From assembly GCA_946480465.1 (NCBI GenBank), contig CAMLJY010000028.1:1-64000 (forward strand): a DNA stretch of 64,000 bases, given 5' to 3'. Below, one piece after another: positions 31,960-40,173 of the stretch; position 1 is the stretch's first letter, and each line of letters opens with the position of its first letter. Under the pieces are notes generated by a model. It made no database searches and had not been told where the DNA came from. It worked only from the letters and a program-made list of their open reading frames with translations. Origin of the DNA: an uncultured Burkholderiales bacterium. Lineage in GTDB: Bacteria > Pseudomonadota > Gammaproteobacteria > Burkholderiales > Burkholderiaceae. The translations under genes and the position numbers were made by a program.

Positions 31960-33675
31960 TTACTGCGGTCCGCCATCCAGGAAGCTGTCCCGCTCGACGC
32001 GGTCCAGCAGCGCGGCGAATTCACGCCGGCCGGGCGCAATGCGGCGCTCATCCTGCGATGCCAGCAAGCGCTCGAAGCCCAGGATCTGCGCGCCCAGCCA
32101 TTCCCGCTCCGTGCCTCGGCACTGCTCGAACAGGCGTTCGCCGCGCGCCAGCAGCGTGCGGTTCTCCAGCTTGTCGCGCGGGTGGATCTTGAGGTCGGAC
32201 AAGGCCAGCAGACGCTCGTTGATTTCAGCCGGTGTCAGCAGCCCGGGATTGCCTTCGATCAGCACGCTCACCGTGCGCTGTGTCTTGCGGACGGTCGCCT
32301 CGACCTGCAGCAGTCCGTTGACGTCGTACGTGAAACGCACATCCACCGCCGATTCGGCCATTGACGCGCGCGGCAGCGGCACGCAGAGCGACCCGATGTG
32401 GATGTTGTCGCGAACCATGCGGGCTTCGCCCTGGTAGATCTCCAACACGATCTCGGACTGCCCGTCGCGCTGCGGCACGTACTGTTTGACCCGGCTGACA
32501 GGCACGGTGCTGTTCCGTTCGATGATCGGATCGAAGTGCCCTTGCGAGGAAGATCGCTCATCCAGCTTGATGCCTACTTCCACGCCCAGCGAGTAGGGCG
32601 ACACGTCCGTCATCACCACTTCGCTGAGCGCCGCGTCACGCATCTTCAAGCCGGCCTGCACTGCGGCGCCCAGGGCCACCACTTCGTCCGGATTCAGCTC
32701 GACGGAGGGAAATCGGCCGAACAGCATCGTCACCAGCCGGCGAACGATCGGCATGCGTGTCGCCCCGCCCGCAAGAACCACGTTGTCCAGCTCGCTGCTG
32801 CGCACGTTGGCATCGCGCAGAGCACGCTCCACAGGTGCGCGCAGTCGTTTCAGCAGCGGTGCGCAGGCCTGCTCCAGCGCCGGTTCGTCCAGTTCCAGCA
32901 CATGATCGACGCCATCATGGTTGACCTGGATGCGGGCCTTGGCCTGCGTGCTCAAGGCCCGCTTGGCCGCCTCTGCCTGAGCGGACAGTCGCTGCATGAA
33001 GCCGTCGTCCCGGCGCAGCGAATCAGGCAGGTTCCTGCGCACGAAGAACAGGTCGCACAGCGCGTGCACGAAGTCCTCTCCGCCCAACAGGTTGTCGCCC
33101 GCGGTGGCCCGCACCTCCATCACGCCCTCGAACAGCTCGAGGATGGAGACGTCGAACGTACCGCCGCCGAGATCGAACACCAGGAACCGCGCTTCCTCTC
33201 CACGCTGGTGGATTCCATAGGCCAGCGCGGCCGCGGTCGGCTCATTGAGCAGGCGCTCGACGCGCAGACCGGCAATCTCGCCGGCCGCCCGGGTGGCCTT
33301 GCGCTGAGCATCGGAAAAATACGCGGGCACGGTGATGATGGCCTCTGTCACCGGCTCGCCCAATGCGGCCTCCGCATCGGCCTTGAGGGCCTTCAGGATC
33401 AGCGCCGACAGTTCCTCGGGCCGGAAATCACGGCCGCCCAGCCGGATGGTCCGGTTGCTTCCCATATAGCGCTTGAAGACCGCTGCACTGCGATCGGGAT
33501 GCGTTTGCAGTCGCTCGCGCGCCGCCCGGCCGACGAGCACCGTGCCGTCGTCGTCTAGGCTGACGCACGACGGCGTCAGCACCTCGCCAAGACCATTCCG
33601 GATCAATTGCGCCTGACCATCCTTCCAGATGGCGACCAAGCTGTTCGTTGTCCCCAGATCGATGCCGACAATCAC
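31960..33675 (-). CDS. hscC: Hsp70 family chaperone HscC
   Basis: Specialised DnaK homologue, 571 residues, close to E. coli HscC and shorter than DnaK. The ATPase is intact: phosphate loop GIDLGTTNSLVAIW, LLNEPTAAALAYG, FDLGGGTFDVS and VVLAGGATRMP. The substrate-binding beta domain is present (DVSPYSLGVEVG, and NSTVPVSRVKQYVP), but the C-terminal lid is short and there is no EEVD-like tail. Neighbours are a J-like protein and two unknown envelope proteins rather than grpE/dnaJ. Confidence 0.92.
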   Translation of the reverse strand: MIVGIDLGTTNSLVAIWKDGQAQLIRNGLGEVLTPSCVSLDDDGTVLVGRAARERLQTHPDRSAAVFKRYMGSNRTIRLGGRDFRPEELSALILKALKADAEAALGEPVTEAIITVPAYFSDAQRKATRAAGEIAGLRVERLLNEPTAAALAYGIHQRGEEARFLVFDLGGGTFDVSILELFEGVMEVRATAGDNLLGGEDFVHALCDLFFVRRNLPDSLRRDDGFMQRLSAQAEAAKRALSTQAKARIQVNHDGVDHVLELDEPALEQACAPLLKRLRAPVERALRDANVRSSELDNVVLAGGATRMPIVRRLVTMLFGRFPSVELNPDEVVALGAAVQAGLKMRDAALSEVVMTDVSPYSLGVEVGIKLDERSSSQGHFDPIIERNSTVPVSRVKQYVPQRDGQSEIVLEIYQGEARMVRDNIHIGSLCVPLPRASMAESAVDVRFTYDVNGLLQVEATVRKTQRTVSVLIEGNPGLLTPAEINERLLALSDLKIHPRDKLENRTLLARGERLFEQCRGTEREWLGAQILGFERLLASQDERRIAPGRREFAALLDRVERDSFLDGGPQ

Positions 33676-33723
33676 GTTCCCTCCCTCTCTTCGGCACTGC
33701 TGCCGTCTCCCCGATCCGTCACC

Positions 33724-34890
33724 TCAGAGGTGACAGATCACCTGCACCGCGGCGCTGATACCGCGCCTCAACAGTCTCGCCAGCGATGGCGGCGTCGCTT
33801 CGGCAGAAGCCGGCCATGCGACCGGCCCCGATGCCAGGAACGAACCGATATCAGCCACGGGCGGACCGGCGAGCAGGGGCAGGCCGAAGCGGACGGCCGC
33901 CTGGCCATCCACGAATCCAGCCACCGCGCCACGATCATCGAGCACGACACCACTCAGCGTGCGATATCCCGGCGGCACCGCCACCATCAGCTGGCCCCCC
34001 GTTTGTCCCCAGACGACACCTGCCGCGACGGCCGGCCCGGAGTCGGCATCTGCCAGTCGCCCGACAACAGTCACTGCCGCGCCCGACGCCAGCGGGCCTG
34101 CGCTGCGCGGCAGCGTCGTATACGGTCCGCCGCCGACCTTCAGCAGCGCCAGGCCCTTCCGCCCGTCTTCCATCAACACGTGGGCCACGCGCCGACTCCG
34201 GCCGTGGTGGATTTCCAAGCGCCCGCAGTTTGAAAGGGGCGTGCCCGACGTCACGACCAAACCTTGCGCGCTCAAAAGGAACCCCGGTCCCGTTGACAAC
34301 GCCCGTCTACCGGAGGACACCGGGTGGCGGTCGGTCGCCACGGACGCCGACCGGTTCAGAGGCGCCACCGCATCAGCCGGCAGGTCGGATGGCGGAGACC
34401 TCGTTCCAGCCGGCGGCGGCGCGGGCACGCTGGCGAGCGGCATCCGCTCAGAGGTCTTGTCCGGTCGCTGCGCTGCAGCGACTGTGGCGTCCGCCTCGCG
34501 TACCCAACCTGCCAGCTTGCAGACCGCGTCGAGTTCCTTGGCTTGGCGCGTGCCGTCGAAGACGCTGCGCATCTGTTCGGAGCTGGACCATTGCGGCGGC
34601 GAGTCGCCGAACCTGCTGACGCCAGTCAACTCCGCCCGCAGGCGCTGGCGGCAGTTGGCCTTGATCTGCCCTTCGTAGTCCGAGCGGAACGAGAAGTTCG
34701 AACGCGACCGCACCCGGTAGTGGACCAAGTCACCATCGCGGCGGACGGAGCCGGTGTCCAGTTCGAACTTCTCGGCAACGGTTGAGCCAATGTCGGGAGC
34801 GTCGCCACGTGCCGCCGCCTCGCGAGGAGCAAGCGACAAGAAAACCACGGCCGCAATCGCTGCCCGCATCCCGTCACGGCAAACCTTCAT
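33724..34890 (-). CDS. Exported trypsin-fold protein lacking the catalytic triad
   Basis: 388 residues, first gene of the hscC block. ATG 34890 was chosen because it starts a signal peptide (MRAAIAAVVFLSLAP, cut near AAARG). The N-terminal half is unique to this protein and Cys-containing. From about residue 210 the sequence follows bacterial trypsin-like peptidases (GPGFLLSAQGLVVTSG ... ALLKV ... VLDDRGAVAGFV). The three catalytic positions look lost: the usual T-N-A-H-V-V is TSGTPL, D-L-A-L-L-K is GLALLK, and G-x-S-G-G-P is TLSGVV. It is best read as a binding or sensor module rather than an enzyme. Confidence 0.7.
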   Translation of the reverse strand: MKVCRDGMRAAIAAVVFLSLAPREAAARGDAPDIGSTVAEKFELDTGSVRRDGDLVHYRVRSRSNFSFRSDYEGQIKANCRQRLRAELTGVSRFGDSPPQWSSSEQMRSVFDGTRQAKELDAVCKLAGWVREADATVAAAQRPDKTSERMPLASVPAPPPAGTRSPPSDLPADAVAPLNRSASVATDRHPVSSGRRALSTGPGFLLSAQGLVVTSGTPLSNCGRLEIHHGRSRRVAHVLMEDGRKGLALLKVGGGPYTTLPRSAGPLASGAAVTVVGRLADADSGPAVAAGVVWGQTGGQLMVAVPPGYRTLSGVVLDDRGAVAGFVDGQAAVRFGLPLLAGPPVADIGSFLASGPVAWPASAEATPPSLARLLRRGISAAVQVICHL

Positions 34891-35032
34891 GTGCACACAT
34901 CTGCGAAGCCATACGCTCGCAGCTGCGGGTTGCGGCGTTTCAAGGCGCAGGCAGTTTAGTTTCCGATGCACGTGGCCACGGCACTCGATCGAGGGGGCCA
35001 GGGCCGGCCGCGCCATGCGACTTGTTGCCATT

Positions 35033-35046
35033 GACGCGCGCGTCTT
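35033..35046. terminator. Palindromic hairpin after the cls-like gene
   Basis: GACGCGCGCGTC is a perfect palindrome within a few bases of the stop codon of the upstream phospholipase-D gene (minus strand). It lacks a T-run. The following CTTGTCGCTAC loosely resembles the 20-bp element seen elsewhere in the window, but with different spacing. Confidence 0.35.
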
Positions 35047-35050
35047 GTCG

Positions 35051-36751
35051 CTACAGCAACTCCTCCGGCGCCAACGGCGCCAGCAGGTTCAGCCAGAACC
35101 GCGTCCACCAGTCCGCCTCGGGCTCCCGGTCCAGCACCACCTCGCCCTCGTCGTCCTGCGCGAGCCAGCGCAGCGAGCGGCCGTCGGGGCCCAGGACGAC
35201 GCGCCACGAGGCCTGCAGCTTGTCCAGGTCCATCAGGCGCAACACCTCGCGCGCCAGTTGCGGGCTGTCGACGAAGATGCCCATCTCGGTGTTGTGCTTC
35301 TCGGAGCGCGGGTCGAAGTTCATCGAGCCGATGAAGACGCGCTCGCGGTCGATCACGGCGGTCTTGGCATGCAGGCGGCCCTGGGTGGAATCGAACATGC
35401 CCAGCCGCGAGGTGCGGCGCACGCGCAGCGGGCTCAGTTCGTGCAGCTCGACCCCCATCTTCAGCAGCTGCGGGCGGTAGCGGCGGTAGCCGCTGTGCAC
35501 CAGCGGCTCGTCGGTGGCGGCCAGCGAGTTGGTCAGCACCTTGACCTGCACGTTCCTGCGCCGCATCTCCGCCATCAGCGCCAGGCCGCGTTCGCCGGGG
35601 ATGAAGTACGGCGTGGTCATCACCACCTCGCGGCGGGCGCGGCGCATCAGCTCGGCGACGTTGTAGCGCACCGACTCGACGTCGTGCAGCGGCACGCCAC
35701 CATAGTGCACGTCCAGGCCCTTGATGCGCTGCGGGGCGTCGGCGTAGGTCGCCGCCGGCGCCCACACCAGGCCCAGCCGACCGGCGTCCAGGTCGTCGGC
35801 GATCGGGCCGTAGCCGAGCACGTCGTTCACGGGTGGCGGCTCCGGCGGCGGCGTGGTGGCGGGGCTGGTGAGCTGCTCGAAGACCGCGCGCAGCACCGGG
35901 GGGTCGGCGCGGGCCCTGATGATCGACTGCACCGGAAAGGAAGCCGGGCTGTTCCAGTAGTCGTCGAACAGCTCGTGCAGCTGCGGCACCAGATGGCCCG
36001 TGATGAAAGCATCCAGGTCCACGAAGTTGGCCTGCTCGTGGCGCATGTAGTACTCGTTGGCGACGTTGCGGCCGCCCGCCACCGCCATCGCGCCGTCGGC
36101 GACCAGCAGCTTGTTGTGCATGCGGCGGTTGACGCGCCCGAACTCGTTCAGCGAGAACGCGAAGCGGGTGAAGAAGGCGGTCCGCCCGACGGTGAACGGA
36201 TTGAAGAGCCGCACCTGCACGTTGGCGTGCGCGGCCAGGCCCAGCAGCAGCTCGTCGCTGCCGGAGGTGTAGAGGTCGTCCAGCAGCAGTCGCACTCGCA
36301 CGCCCCGCCGGGCCGCATCGCGCAGGGCACGCAGCAGGTAGCGGCCGGTCTCGTCGTTCTGCACCAGGTAGTACTGCACGTCGATCGAGCGTTCGGCGCG
36401 GCGGATCAGCTGCAGCCGGGTGTCGAGCGCGAAGCTGCCGATGGGCAGCAGGCGGAAGCCGGTCAGCAGCGGGTCGGGCGACGACGCGGCGGCAATGCGG
36501 CCCAGCGTGGACGCTGGGATGGCCGGCAGCGCGCTCGACGGTTGGCGCTCGACACCCCGCGGCAAGGAAGAACAGCCGGCCAGCACCACGACCAGCAGCG
36601 CCATCGCGAGCAGCAACGCCGGCAGCCGGGCGATCGCAATGCCTGCCTGGGGCAGCGCAAAGCCTTGCAGCGGCCCCGGTCGGACCGGCCGCCGAAACCA
36701 GCCCTCGAGCCGCTGCGTATCATTTCCCACTTCGGCCTGAACCGCTGCCAT
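35051..36751 (-). CDS. Phospholipase D family lipoprotein (cardiolipin synthase ClsC-like)
   Basis: 566 residues. The ATG at 36751 leads into a hydrophobic segment ending in a lipobox (VVVLAGC-SS), so the protein is probably a lipoprotein; its exact start is uncertain. Two HKD motifs mark the catalytic halves: HNKLLVADG with GGRNVANEYY, and HAKTAVIDRERVFIGSMNFD. The arrangement, the DVQYYLVQND and TPYFIPGE motifs, and the overall length match ClsC-like cardiolipin synthases. It is divergent from the peroxiredoxin gene, 55 bp away. Confidence 0.87.
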   Translation of the reverse strand: MAAVQAEVGNDTQRLEGWFRRPVRPGPLQGFALPQAGIAIARLPALLLAMALLVVVLAGCSSLPRGVERQPSSALPAIPASTLGRIAAASSPDPLLTGFRLLPIGSFALDTRLQLIRRAERSIDVQYYLVQNDETGRYLLRALRDAARRGVRVRLLLDDLYTSGSDELLLGLAAHANVQVRLFNPFTVGRTAFFTRFAFSLNEFGRVNRRMHNKLLVADGAMAVAGGRNVANEYYMRHEQANFVDLDAFITGHLVPQLHELFDDYWNSPASFPVQSIIRARADPPVLRAVFEQLTSPATTPPPEPPPVNDVLGYGPIADDLDAGRLGLVWAPAATYADAPQRIKGLDVHYGGVPLHDVESVRYNVAELMRRARREVVMTTPYFIPGERGLALMAEMRRRNVQVKVLTNSLAATDEPLVHSGYRRYRPQLLKMGVELHELSPLRVRRTSRLGMFDSTQGRLHAKTAVIDRERVFIGSMNFDPRSEKHNTEMGIFVDSPQLAREVLRLMDLDKLQASWRVVLGPDGRSLRWLAQDDEGEVVLDREPEADWWTRFWLNLLAPLAPEELL

Positions 36752-36806
36752 TCCCCGCCCGTGTTTTCGTCGCTTCCCTCTTGAAAGCGGCGCCAAGGAT
36801 ACGCAA

Positions 36807-37367
36807 ATGCCCCGCATGCTCGCTCCTGCTGTTTCGGCCGCCGCGCTGGCGTTGTCGCTCGTCCTGGCCGCTGCGCCGGCCCAGGCCGCGCTGGACGTCG
36901 GCGACAAGGCGCCTGATTTCGCCATCGACTCCTCGCTCGCCGGCAACGTCAGCAAGTTCAAGCTGTCGGAGGCGCTGAAGAAGGGCCCGGTGGTGCTGTA
37001 CTTCTTCCCGGCCGCGTTCTCGGTGGGCTGCACCATCGAGGCCAACAAGTTCGCCGAGGCGACCGACGAGTACAACAGCCTGGGCGCCACCGTCATCGGC
37101 GTGTCGCACGACGACATCGAAACGCTGAAGAAGTTCTCGACGACCGAATGCCGCAACAAGTTCGCGGTCGGTGCGGACGTCGACCAGAGCGTGATGAAGT
37201 CCTACGACGCGGTGCTGGCGCTGAAGCCCGATTACGCCAACCGCACCTCGTACGTGATCTCGCCCGAGGGCAAGATCGTCTACCAGTTCACCAGCCTGAA
37301 TCCGTTGCGCCACGTCGCGAACACGATGGCCGCGCTGAAGGGCTGGGCGGCGCAGAAGAAGCAATGA
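36807..37367 (+). CDS. Exported peroxiredoxin (AhpC/TSA, Bcp-like)
   Basis: Thiol peroxidase, 186 residues, directed to the periplasm by a clear signal peptide (Ala/Leu core, cleavage near AQAA). The peroxidatic Cys is in FFPAAFSVGCTIEA; the usual T-P-G-C-T is S-V-G-C-T. A second Cys (TTECRNKF) could act as the resolving residue. The DVGDKAPDF opening and SYVISPEGKIVY end are typical. The periplasmic location is less common for Bcp-type enzymes. Confidence 0.9.
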   Translation: MPRMLAPAVSAAALALSLVLAAAPAQAALDVGDKAPDFAIDSSLAGNVSKFKLSEALKKGPVVLYFFPAAFSVGCTIEANKFAEATDEYNSLGATVIGVSHDDIETLKKFSTTECRNKFAVGADVDQSVMKSYDAVLALKPDYANRTSYVISPEGKIVYQFTSLNPLRHVANTMAALKGWAAQKKQ

Positions 37368-37396
37368 GCCACGCTGGGCCGCACCAAGGGGCTCGG

Positions 37397-37449
37397 CCCC
37401 CGCTCAGGGGGCAGGCGCGAGGCGCCAGGGCCGCACTGCTGAGCGGGGG
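37397..37449. repeat. GC-rich dyad element between peroxiredoxin and SET genes
   Basis: An 11-base perfect inverted repeat (cccccgctcag / ctgagcggggg) encloses a 31-base loop that itself holds ggcgcgaggcgcc-type dyads. It fills the 91-bp intergenic gap. Its character is like the element at 40032-40120, and both resemble interspersed intergenic repeats of Burkholderiales genomes. Confidence 0.6.
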
Positions 37450-37458
37450 GCCCCGCTG

Positions 37459-37884
37459 ATGGCCCTGGCCAGCCGCCCTGCCTACCAGAAGTACGAAGTC
37501 GCCGTCCGCCGCAGCCCGATCGATGGCTTCGGCGTCTTCGCGGCCGAGGACATCCCGGCACAGAAGAAGATCGGCGAGATCCGCGGCGAATCGATTTCCG
37601 TCAGCGAGGCGCGCCGCCGCGCCGAAGGGCGGCAGCGCATCATGATCGTCGAGATCTCGGCCAGAAAGGCGATCGACGCCTCGGCCTCGCAGGACCCGAT
37701 GCGCTTCACCAACCATGCCTGCACGCCGAATGCGCGGCTCACCATCCGCGACGGCCGCATCGAGTTCTACGCGCTGCGCGCCATCAGCCCGGGCGAGGAG
37801 ATCACCGTCGACTACGGCGAGACCCACCACAACGGCACCTTGGCCTGCCGCTGCGGCGCGCCGGGCTGCGTGGGCTGGCTGTAG
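37459..37884 (+). CDS. SET-domain protein (putative lysine methyltransferase)
   Basis: 141 residues, essentially a minimal SET domain. An R-S-P-I-D-G-F-G-V-F-A opening is followed by the signature FTNHACTPNA (the N-H-S-C-x-P-N motif with Ser replaced by Ala), then GEEITVDYGE with the catalytic Tyr, and a post-SET-like CRCGAPGC end that could bind zinc with other Cys. Substrate unknown. There is no signal peptide. ATG 37459 leads straight into the domain. SET proteins of this small kind recur in Burkholderiales, but their targets are not established. Confidence 0.85.
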   Translation: MALASRPAYQKYEVAVRRSPIDGFGVFAAEDIPAQKKIGEIRGESISVSEARRRAEGRQRIMIVEISARKAIDASASQDPMRFTNHACTPNARLTIRDGRIEFYALRAISPGEEITVDYGETHHNGTLACRCGAPGCVGWL

Positions 37885-37935
37885 CCGTCGCTGCCGCGAA
37901 AGCGCGGGGCACCGTTCCATCGGGATAATCCCGGG

Positions 37936-39147
37936 ATGAACCCGCGCCTCGGCACGCTGCACCCCTACCCCTTTGAACGCCTGCGCGAACTGACGCGCGA
38001 CATCACCCCGCCCGCCCACCTGAAGCCCATCGGCCTGGGCATCGGCGAGCCGCGCCACCCGGCACCCGAGCTGGTCAAGCAGGCCCTGGTCGAGGGCATG
38101 GCCGGTCTCTCGGTCTACCCCCCCACGCTGGGCGACCCGAAGCTGCGCGAGGCCATCGCGGCATGGATCCAGCGCCGCTATGACGTCACCGTGAATCCGG
38201 CCACGCACATCCTGCCCTGCAGCGGCTCGCGCGAAGCGCTGTTCGCGCTGGCCCAGACGGTGGTCGACAGCAGCAAGCCCGGCGCCACCGTCGTCAGCCC
38301 CAATCCCTTCTACCAGATCTACGAAGGTGCGGCCCTGCTGGCCGGCGCGCAAACCGCCTTCGCCAACAGCGATCCGGCGCGCAACTTCGCCGCGGACTGG
38401 AGCCAGATCGACGAGGCCACCTGGTCGCGCACCCAGCTGCTGTACGTCTGCTCGCCGGGCAACCCGTCGGGCGCGGTGATGCCGCTGACCGAATGGCAGC
38501 GCCTGTTCGAGCTGAGCGACCGCCACGGCTTCGTGATCGCCAGTGACGAGTGCTATTCGGAGATCTACTTCCGCGACGAGCCGCCGCTGGGCGGCCTGGA
38601 GGCGGCCAAGGCGCTGGGGCGGGACGATTTCCGGAACCTGATCTGCTTCACCTCGCTGTCCAAGCGGTCCAACGTGCCGGGCCTGCGTTCCGGCTTCGTG
38701 GCCGGCGACGCAAAGATCATCAAGGCCTTCCTGCTCTACCGCACCTACCACGGCGCGGCGATGAGCCCGATGGTCCAGCACGCCAGCATCGCCGCCTGGA
38801 ACGACGAGGCCCACGTGGTCGAGAACCGCGCGATGTACCGCGAGAAGTTCGCCCAGGTGACCCCGCTGCTGGCTTCGGTGATGGACGTGCGCCTGCCCGA
38901 CGCTGGCTTCTACCTGTGGGCCGCCGTGCCTTCGGCCGACGATGCGCCTGGTGACGATGTCGCCTTCGCTCGCGGCCTGCTCGCTCAATACAATGTCGCG
39001 GTGCTGCCCGGCAGCCTGCTCGCACGCGATGCGCACGGCAGCAACCCAGGCCGCGGCCGCATCCGCATGGCGCTGGTGGCGCAAACGGCCGAATGCCTGG
39101 AAGCCGCCCACCGCATCGCCGAGTTCACCCGCCGCCTCATCGGCTGA
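37936..39147 (+). CDS. dapC: Succinyldiaminopimelate transaminase DapC
   Basis: PLP aminotransferase for the second succinylase-branch step of lysine/peptidoglycan synthesis (N-succinyl-2-amino-6-ketopimelate to N-succinyl-LL-diaminopimelate); 403 residues. Class I/II fold: GIGEPRH opening, PGNPSG, SDECYSEIYF, and the PLP lysine in SLSKRSNVPGLRSGF. The DapC-type opening (NPRLGTLHPYPFERLREL) and the adjacent dapD and dapE make the assignment firm. Starts the dap run; 47 bp before dapD. Confidence 0.94.
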   Translation: MNPRLGTLHPYPFERLRELTRDITPPAHLKPIGLGIGEPRHPAPELVKQALVEGMAGLSVYPPTLGDPKLREAIAAWIQRRYDVTVNPATHILPCSGSREALFALAQTVVDSSKPGATVVSPNPFYQIYEGAALLAGAQTAFANSDPARNFAADWSQIDEATWSRTQLLYVCSPGNPSGAVMPLTEWQRLFELSDRHGFVIASDECYSEIYFRDEPPLGGLEAAKALGRDDFRNLICFTSLSKRSNVPGLRSGFVAGDAKIIKAFLLYRTYHGAAMSPMVQHASIAAWNDEAHVVENRAMYREKFAQVTPLLASVMDVRLPDAGFYLWAAVPSADDAPGDDVAFARGLLAQYNVAVLPGSLLARDAHGSNPGRGRIRMALVAQTAECLEAAHRIAEFTRRLIG

Positions 39148-39194
39148 CTCTCCGCTGATTCCCCGCTGATCCCTTCCACCCCGAGCACCCGCGC

Positions 39195-40028
39195 ATGACC
39201 CAACAGCTGCAATCCATCATCGACCTGGCCTGGGAAGGCCGCGCCAATTTCGGCCCGGACACCGTCGCGCCGGAGATCCGCGCCGCGGTCAACGAGGTGA
39301 TCGCGGGGCTCAACGCCGGGCACCTGCGCGTGGCCGAGCGCACCGGCGTCGGGCAGTGGACCGTTCACCAGTGGATCAAGAAGGCGGTGCTGCTGAGCTT
39401 CCGCCTGCAGGACAACCAGCCGATGGCGGCCGGTGACCTGCACTTCTACGACAAGGTGAGCCCCAAGTTTTCGCACCTGGACGCCGCGCAGATGAAGGAA
39501 TCCGGCGTGCGCGTGGTGCCGCCGGCCGTCGCGCGCCGCGGCAGCTACCTCGCAAAGGGCGTGGTGCTGATGCCCAGCTACGTCAACATCGGCGCCTACG
39601 TCGACGAGAACACCATGGTCGACACCTGGGCCACCGTCGGCTCCTGCGCGCAGATCGGCAAGAACGTGCACCTGTCGGGCGGCGTCGGCATCGGCGGCGT
39701 GCTGGAGCCGCTGCAGGCCAACCCGACCATCATCGAGGACAACTGCTTCATCGGCGCCCGCTCCGAGGTGGTGGAAGGCGTCATCGTCGAGGAGAACTCG
39801 GTGCTCGGCATGGGCGTGTACATCGGCCAGAGCACGCCGATCTTCAACCGCGAGACGGGCGAGATCAGCTACGGCCGCGTGCCCGCGGGCAGCGTGGTCG
39901 TCAGCGGCGGCCTGCCCAAGACCACCGCCGACGGCACCACCTACAACCTGTACGCGGCCGTCATCGTGAAGCAGGTGGACGCGAAGACGCGCTCGAAGAC
40001 CAGCATCAACGACCTGCTCCGTCCGTGA
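39195..40028 (+). CDS. dapD: Tetrahydrodipicolinate N-succinyltransferase DapD
   Basis: First succinylase-branch enzyme, forming N-succinyl-2-amino-6-ketopimelate; cytoplasmic trimer, 277 residues, the standard length. Hexapeptide repeats of the left-handed beta helix are seen from about residue 115 ([42 protein letters not shown] region, then [10 protein letters not shown] and ENSVLGMGV). The N-terminal helical domain ([12 protein letters not shown]) is intact. Confidence 0.97.
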   Translation: MTQQLQSIIDLAWEGRANFGPDTVAPEIRAAVNEVIAGLNAGHLRVAERTGVGQWTVHQWIKKAVLLSFRLQDNQPMAAGDLHFYDKVSPKFSHLDAAQMKESGVRVVPPAVARRGSYLAKGVVLMPSYVNIGAYVDENTMVDTWATVGSCAQIGKNVHLSGGVGIGGVLEPLQANPTIIEDNCFIGARSEVVEGVIVEENSVLGMGVYIGQSTPIFNRETGEISYGRVPAGSVVVSGGLPKTTADGTTYNLYAAVIVKQVDAKTRSKTSINDLLRP

Positions 40029-40031
40029 ACG

Positions 40032-40120
40032 CATCCCCCCCGAAGTGGCCTGGCGGCCACCTCCCCCCAGGGGGCGCCGCCAGCGGTCCGGCAAAGCCGG
40101 TTCCGCGGCGGCCGCTCGGG
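40032..40120. repeat. Nested GC-rich dyad element between dapD and pilU
   Basis: This fills most of the 145-bp gap. An inner hairpin ccggc-aaa-gccgg sits inside wider arms (gccgccagcgg ... ccgcggcggc), with C-run and G-run blocks (ccccccga ... tcgggggc) at the outer edges and a further cctggcggccacc/ccccccaggggg pair. The layout looks like a compound interspersed repeat rather than a simple terminator. Confidence 0.6.
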
Positions 40121-40173
40121 GGCGCAGTGGCAGGCGTATCGGGATGGACAGTGCAGTCCCAGGGAGAAGAGGT

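Noticed and set aside
29322..34890. Anti-phage defence island
   Set aside because: No nuclease, helicase, toxin or integrase is present; the block is chaperone-like. Kept as a chaperone system instead.
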